Shown here piece after piece: positions 27,997 through 30,934 of a DNA stretch of 30,934 nt (position 1 is its first letter; each line of letters opens with the position of its first letter). The translations under genes were made by a program, and so were the position numbers. This DNA comes from a virus, in IMG/VR virus record IMGVR_UViG_3300037493_002267, positions 1 to 30,934 of that record; one strand, given 5' to 3'. The notes below the pieces were generated by a model, which worked only from the letters and a program-made list of their open reading frames with translations, did no database searches and was not told where the DNA came from.

Positions 27997-29165
27997 TGCT
28001 TGATGATCTGCAACCGGCACCAAAGATTGATGCGCCAAAGGATTGGCGGCCAGCCCTCGAGTTTGATGGCACGAATGGTACGGCGACTATGCCGGCCATC
28101 CCTGAAGATGAGCTGCCTAACTTTGATGAGTTTCTGATTGAGCAGGGCTTTTCGCCTGATGAGTATGAAGTAATCGGTACGCCTCGCACTAGCCGTTGGC
28201 AGGTCGCGCGCCCATTCCCTCTCGAGCCTCAATGGTTATCTTCATGGCGTTTCCATTTCCGTAAGCGCATCGGGTCTGTGCCTGATCTGCCAACGCTGTA
28301 TGCCAGCGCAAAGAAAACAAAGAAACCGGCAACTAAGCAAACCGAGTCGGGCAAGGTTTTTGTTGTCTGCCTGGCAGATTTTCAGGTTGGCAAGTCGGAT
28401 CACAGGGGCGGTAAGCAAGAGCTGATTTCTCGCATCTTGGAATCTTATGACCGCATCGAGGCGCAACTAAAAGCCGGCAAGTACTCACACATTTATGCGC
28501 TGGACTTGGGCGACATAATCGAGGGCATTGATAACACGGCCAACATGACTCAGTTGCAGACTAACGATCTCTCGGTAATGCAACAGGTCGATTTGGCTGC
28601 ATCTCTGATCTGGGATTTCTTGAAGATGGCCACAAAGTATGCGCCGGTCACTTATGCAAGCATCGGCTCTAATCATTGCCAATGGCGCGTGAATCGCCAA
28701 CAGATTGGCAAGCCTGGCGTGGATGACTGGGGCATTGTGATTCTGCAACAGGTGCGCCGCCTAGCCGTAGAGGTCGGGTTGCCGGTGTCTTTCTTGATAC
28801 CTAACCCTGATGAAGAATCTTTGGTGTTTGATGCGTTCGATGACGGCTTTCACCTGGTAGGCATCGCGCATGGGCATCAGTACTCGAGGCCCGAAAACGC
28901 TCTTACATGGTGGCGGCAAAACACTTTCGGCAATCAAACTATTGCATCAGCATCGCTGCTACTAACTGCACACTTTCACCATCTGCGAGTTGTCGAGGCT
29001 GGCGCAAGTCACAACGGCGGTTCAAGATTCTGGGTGCAAGCATCTACCAGCGACAACGGCTCGGGTTGGTTCAGGCGCATCTCGGGCGAGGATTCTGCAC
29101 CGGGCATCACATGCCTAGAATTGTCTAAGGGCATTCACTATCAAGGCTCGGTCATCAAGCTCTAG
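27996..29165 (+). CDS. Metallophosphoesterase (calcineurin-like), possible nuclease
   Basis: 389 aa. Metal-site motifs in order are LADFQVGK (D128, with Gln at 130 where most members have His), LDLGDIIEG (G172-D173), GSNHCQWR (N226-H227), AHGHQ (H292, H294) and TAHFHHLRV (H326, H328, H329). The set and spacing fit the metallophosphoesterase superfamily, which includes Mre11/SbcD nucleases and phosphatases. In actinophages this gene often follows the small HTH protein, as here. The exact substrate is unknown. Its stop overlaps the first base of the tRNA-like element. Confidence 0.85.
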   Translation: MLDDLQPAPKIDAPKDWRPALEFDGTNGTATMPAIPEDELPNFDEFLIEQGFSPDEYEVIGTPRTSRWQVARPFPLEPQWLSSWRFHFRKRIGSVPDLPTLYASAKKTKKPATKQTESGKVFVVCLADFQVGKSDHRGGKQELISRILESYDRIEAQLKAGKYSHIYALDLGDIIEGIDNTANMTQLQTNDLSVMQQVDLAASLIWDFLKMATKYAPVTYASIGSNHCQWRVNRQQIGKPGVDDWGIVILQQVRRLAVEVGLPVSFLIPNPDEESLVFDAFDDGFHLVGIAHGHQYSRPENALTWWRQNTFGNQTIASASLLLTAHFHHLRVVEAGASHNGGSRFWVQASTSDNGSGWFRRISGEDSAPGITCLELSKGIHYQGSVIKL

Positions 29166-29242
29166 GGTCATAACAGGTTTCGATGGTGGCTAAGGCGCTC
29201 AGGCGCATCCATCAGAGCAGGGTTCGAATCCCTGATGATCCA
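29165..29242 (+). ncRNA. tRNA-like RNA resembling the tRNA-like domain of tmRNA
   Basis: The 7-bp acceptor stem GGGTCAT (29165-29171) pairs with ATGATCC (29235-29241) with one G-T pair, discriminator A at 29242. T arm: CAGGG (29218-29222), loop TTCGAAT, CCCTG (29230-29234). Instead of a D stem there is AACAGGTTTC, very like the GGTTTCGA of tmRNA 5' ends. The anticodon arm is replaced by a helix GATGG (29182-29186) with CCATC (29209-29213) that has a 22-nt interior, and no normal anticodon loop can be drawn. CCA is not encoded. It could be a truncated tmRNA, a decoy, or an att-like copy of a host gene. Confidence 0.6.
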
Positions 29243-29305
29243 CTACAACTGAATATCGTTCGACAATAAGCTACCCAACTAACCCATAGAAAGGTAAGTG
29301 GCCCA

Positions 29306-29827
29306 ATGAAGAAACAACTAATTGCCCTCGCAACTCTGGGGGTTATCTTGGCCGGATGCTCATCATCCGCAACCGCTGCACAAATGCCAGCGCCTAAGCC
29401 CATCGTAAAAACAAACCCTGATTTCATGTCTATCGTTAGGCAAGATGCAATCGAGCATCGAATGATGGGCGTTATCAAGCAGCTCAAGAAACGCATTGGC
29501 AAAACTTGGTATGTGTTTAGCGGTGGCACGCCTCGAGGCTGGGATTGCTCAGGGCTTACCATGTGGGCTTATCAACAGATCGGTGTTGAGTTGCCTCACT
29601 CGGCCAACAAACAGGCTCGCGCCGGCATCAAGGTCGCATCGCCAGCCATCGGCGATCTGGTGCTATTCGGTTATCCAGGTACCAACACTTTCTTTCATGC
29701 CAGCATCTACATTGGCGGCAACAAAGTTATCCATGCCGGGTTCAAGCGAGGGCAGACAACATCGGTACTTGACTTAGATTCGGCCAGCGTAAAGAATACA
29801 AAGATGAGATTCGTTCGAGTGGGCTAA
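29306..29827 (+). CDS. NlpC/P60 peptidoglycan hydrolase lipoprotein
   Basis: 173 aa. The signal peptide MKKQLIALATLGVILAGCSS has a lipobox LAGC (Cys18), so the protein should be exported and lipid-anchored. Catalytic residues are C81 (GWDCSGLTMWAYQ), H131 (FFHASIYIGG) and H143 (VIHAGFKRG), all in NlpC/P60 order. It cleaves D-gamma-Glu-DAP type bonds in the cell wall. It is far from the lysis cassette. AGAAAGGTAAG precedes ATG 29306. It may widen the wall from outside the membrane, assist lysis, or block superinfection. Confidence 0.85.
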   Translation: MKKQLIALATLGVILAGCSSSATAAQMPAPKPIVKTNPDFMSIVRQDAIEHRMMGVIKQLKKRIGKTWYVFSGGTPRGWDCSGLTMWAYQQIGVELPHSANKQARAGIKVASPAIGDLVLFGYPGTNTFFHASIYIGGNKVIHAGFKRGQTTSVLDLDSASVKNTKMRFVRVG

Positions 29828-30225
29828 TGGCCGAGTGTTTGCGTTGCGGTTGTGCAATGAAAGAGGATACTGCCAATCAGCGCGCTAAGCGTGGCCGCGA
29901 CCTTTGGGGTTGCCAAGAGTGCCAGGCTGGTAAGAAAACTAAACTGCAAACCTCTTATGGCGTATGCCAGCCTTATCAGGGTGAGCTGGATGATGAGTGC
30001 CGCCCGATAACTGAGCGCGGTGTTTTGTATCGGCCAGGCATTAGGCTTTGTAATTACTCGGACTGCATCAACCTGGATCACATCGAGGGCCTGATAACGG
30101 CTGGCGTTACTAAACAATGTTCACGCTGCGCTGAAGTCAAACCGCTTGAGGCTTATGGCATAGATCGTAAGAAACGCGATGGGCTGAATTGTGAGTGCAG
30201 AATTTGCCGAGTCGGTAAAGGCTAG
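29827..30225 (+). CDS. Cys-rich HNH-like protein, paralogue of 24586-24855
   Basis: 132 aa. Zinc-ribbon N-terminus CLRCGCAM with CQECQAGKK. The centre YGVCQPYQGELDDECRPITERGVLYRPGIRLCNYSDCINLDHI aligns with the paralogue. The DC-x-N-x-DHI form is close to the HNH_3 core C-x-N-P-x-H. A second zinc ribbon is at the end (CSRCAEVKPLEAYG ... CECRICRVGKG). It may be an endonuclease or DNA-binding factor. The start overlaps the previous stop (TAATG). Confidence 0.65.
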   Translation: MAECLRCGCAMKEDTANQRAKRGRDLWGCQECQAGKKTKLQTSYGVCQPYQGELDDECRPITERGVLYRPGIRLCNYSDCINLDHIEGLITAGVTKQCSRCAEVKPLEAYGIDRKKRDGLNCECRICRVGKG

Positions 30226-30243
30226 GCCAAAGAAAGAAAAGAA

Positions 30244-30360
30244 ATGGATGCTAAACAATTACTCGAGGCACTAAACGCTTATTACATTGAGCTGATGAAA
30301 CTGGGTGCTGAGCGTGAGGCTGTAGCCATCAAAGAGTTTGCTAAGCGTGTACTGAAGTAA
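30244..30360 (+). CDS. 38-aa helical protein
   Basis: MDAKQLLEALNAYYIELMKL followed by GAEREAVAIKEFAKRVLK. The GAEREAVAIKEF part is similar in style to the G-x-ERERI motif of the 26134-27477 genes. AAAGAAAAG is directly upstream, and the stop overlaps the next start (TAATG). Helical, no other feature. Confidence 0.55.
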   Translation: MDAKQLLEALNAYYIELMKLGAEREAVAIKEFAKRVLK

Positions 30361-30545
30361 TGCCGTTGTATGAGTACCGATGTGGCAATGGTCACATCAT
30401 GCAAGAGGTGCGCTCTATCCATGACGATGAGCCGGCACAGGTTATCTGCACCGAATGTGCCAGCCCTATGCACCAGGTGTTAGGCGGTGTCGCAATAAGT
30501 TTTAAAGGAAACGGTTTTTACACAACCGACAAGGGCAAGCCCTGA
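30360..30545 (+). CDS. FmdB-family zinc ribbon protein
   Basis: 61 aa, MPLYEYRCGNGHIMQEVRSI, then ICTECASPMHQVLGGVAISFKGNGFYTTD. Start motif MPLYEYRC, two Cys-containing ends (C8 ... CTEC) and the FKGNGFYTTD end identify the FmdB/CxxC_CxxC_SSSS family, a putative regulatory or assembly protein in bacteria. The first pair is C-x-N-G-H instead of CxxCGH, so one Cys is missing. Unusual in phages. Confidence 0.8.
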   Translation: MPLYEYRCGNGHIMQEVRSIHDDEPAQVICTECASPMHQVLGGVAISFKGNGFYTTDKGKP

Positions 30546-30868
30546 TGGGCCGATTCCCTAAACCCTGCAGAATCTGCGGCAACTTATCGCTCGGCAATCT
30601 CTGTGCCATCCACCAGGCCGAATCAGACAGACTTCACAACATAAGACGCGATCAAGTCAAAAAACAAACCGGTCAATACTCGGGCGACTATCGCAAGCGT
30701 GCAGCCCTAATAAGAGCAACCGCCATCATCTGCCACATCTGCGGTGACGGCTACAAACATAACGATCCGTTCGAGGCCGATCACATCGAGCCAGGCGTTC
30801 AAGCCAGCGAGCTAAAAGCCGCACACCGGTCATGCAACGGCAGTCGCGGCAACAAACCAATCAACTAA
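30545..30868 (+). CDS. HNH endonuclease, packaging-associated
   Basis: 107 aa. N-terminal zinc knuckle CRICGNLSLGNLCAIHQ (C8, C11, C20, H23). HNH core: ICHICGDGYKHNDPFEADHIEPG (C63, C66, D79-H80), AAHRSCNGSRGNKP (H94, C97, N98, N103). In many cos-type siphoviruses an HNH protein encoded next to the terminase stimulates cos cleavage by TerL. Here it is the last gene, and joining of the ends would place it 163 bp before the small terminase. Starts in a TGATG overlap. Confidence 0.9.
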   Translation: MGRFPKPCRICGNLSLGNLCAIHQAESDRLHNIRRDQVKKQTGQYSGDYRKRAALIRATAIICHICGDGYKHNDPFEADHIEPGVQASELKAAHRSCNGSRGNKPIN

Positions 30869-30934
30869 CCCTCTATACCCTGCCGGCATATCACCGGGAT
30901 GGGTCAATTCCTACAGAAACACCACCGAGAACAC
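30869..30934. other. Non-coding right end, candidate packaging-site region
   Basis: The last 66 bp after the HNH endonuclease stop carry no ORF, hairpin with T run or repeat that I can support. With bases 1-97 they would form the terminase-proximal gap. A short dyad (CCGGCATATCACCGG-like, imperfect) near 30882-30898 is seen but not convincing. Confidence 0.35.

Noticed and set aside
29165-29242. Ordinary tRNA gene
   Set aside because: Acceptor and T arms fit, but no D stem and no 5-bp anticodon stem with a 7-nt loop can be drawn, so no anticodon can be assigned.
29215-29242. Phage attachment site matching a host tRNA or tmRNA 3' end
   Set aside because: No integrase or excisionase gene was found in the window. 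The 5' half of the element also folds with the 3' half, which an att core would not need. Kept only as an alternative.

Overview
The window reads as an almost complete, tightly packed genome of a siphovirus (tailed phage, HK97-type head, long non-contractile tail) infecting an actinobacterium. The phage assignment rests on a full head-tail-lysis-replication gene set in canonical order. The actinobacterial host is inferred from a phage-borne WhiB-family regulator (19606-19884, minus), from protein families typical of actinophages (minor tail proteins, the small helix-turn-helix protein, the metallophosphoesterase) and from an M23 endolysin. Base composition looks moderate, not the very high G+C of soil actinobacteria. 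This would fit freshwater or marine lineages such as planktonic Microbacteriaceae, but that is inference only. No integrase, excisionase, CI-like repressor or partition gene was found, so a strictly lytic life style is the simplest reading.

Layout. 98-5467: packaging and head (small and large terminase, small membrane protein, portal, an 85-aa beta-rich protein, multidomain prohead protease, 52-aa protein), closed by a terminator. 5559-6843: major capsid gene as its own unit, with an 18-bp direct repeat upstream and a strong terminator downstream. 6847-9201: a candidate promoter followed by a terminator-like hairpin, then a three-gene sugar cassette (GT4 glycosyltransferase, GT2-like glycosyltransferase, TagD-like cytidylyltransferase) inside the virion region. 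9229-11102: head-tail connector, tail terminator candidate, major tail protein and tail assembly chaperone with a -1 frameshift site (CCCAAAA). 11149-11981: a reverse-strand island of two unknown genes. 12108-18542: probable minor virion protein, tape measure, tail hub, baseplate/fibre proteins including three tandem paralogues, and a small chaperone-like protein. 18600-19570: lysis (coiled-coil/TM protein, M23 endolysin, holin). 19606-19884: WhiB on the minus strand.

19917-25844: recombination and replication (YqaJ exonuclease, candidate annealing protein, HNH-like protein, HTH replication protein carrying four perfect 12-bp iterons at an exact 21-bp period, DnaB-type helicase, SSB-like protein, RusA resolvase). 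25883-29165: a recognisable promoter followed by a run of very small overlapping genes. Several of these share a G-x(n)-ERERII-x-LIK motif, and one encodes an Arg-rich 34-aa peptide. The run ends with an HTH protein and a metallophosphoesterase. 29165-29242: a tRNA-like RNA that resembles the tRNA-like domain of tmRNA without its messenger part. 29306-30868: a lipoprotein NlpC/P60 hydrolase, a Cys-rich HNH-like protein paralogous to one at 24586-24855, a 38-aa protein, an FmdB-type zinc ribbon and an HNH endonuclease. If the molecule is circular or cos-ended, that HNH gene lies just upstream of the terminase genes.

Most plus-strand genes overlap by 1-8 nt (TAATG, TGATG, ATGA), implying translational coupling in long operons. 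The most notable observations are the probable origin inside the HTH replication gene, the tmRNA-like tRNA domain, two homologous promoters linking the reverse-strand island to the small-gene operon, the sugar cassette, and the tandem small-protein family.
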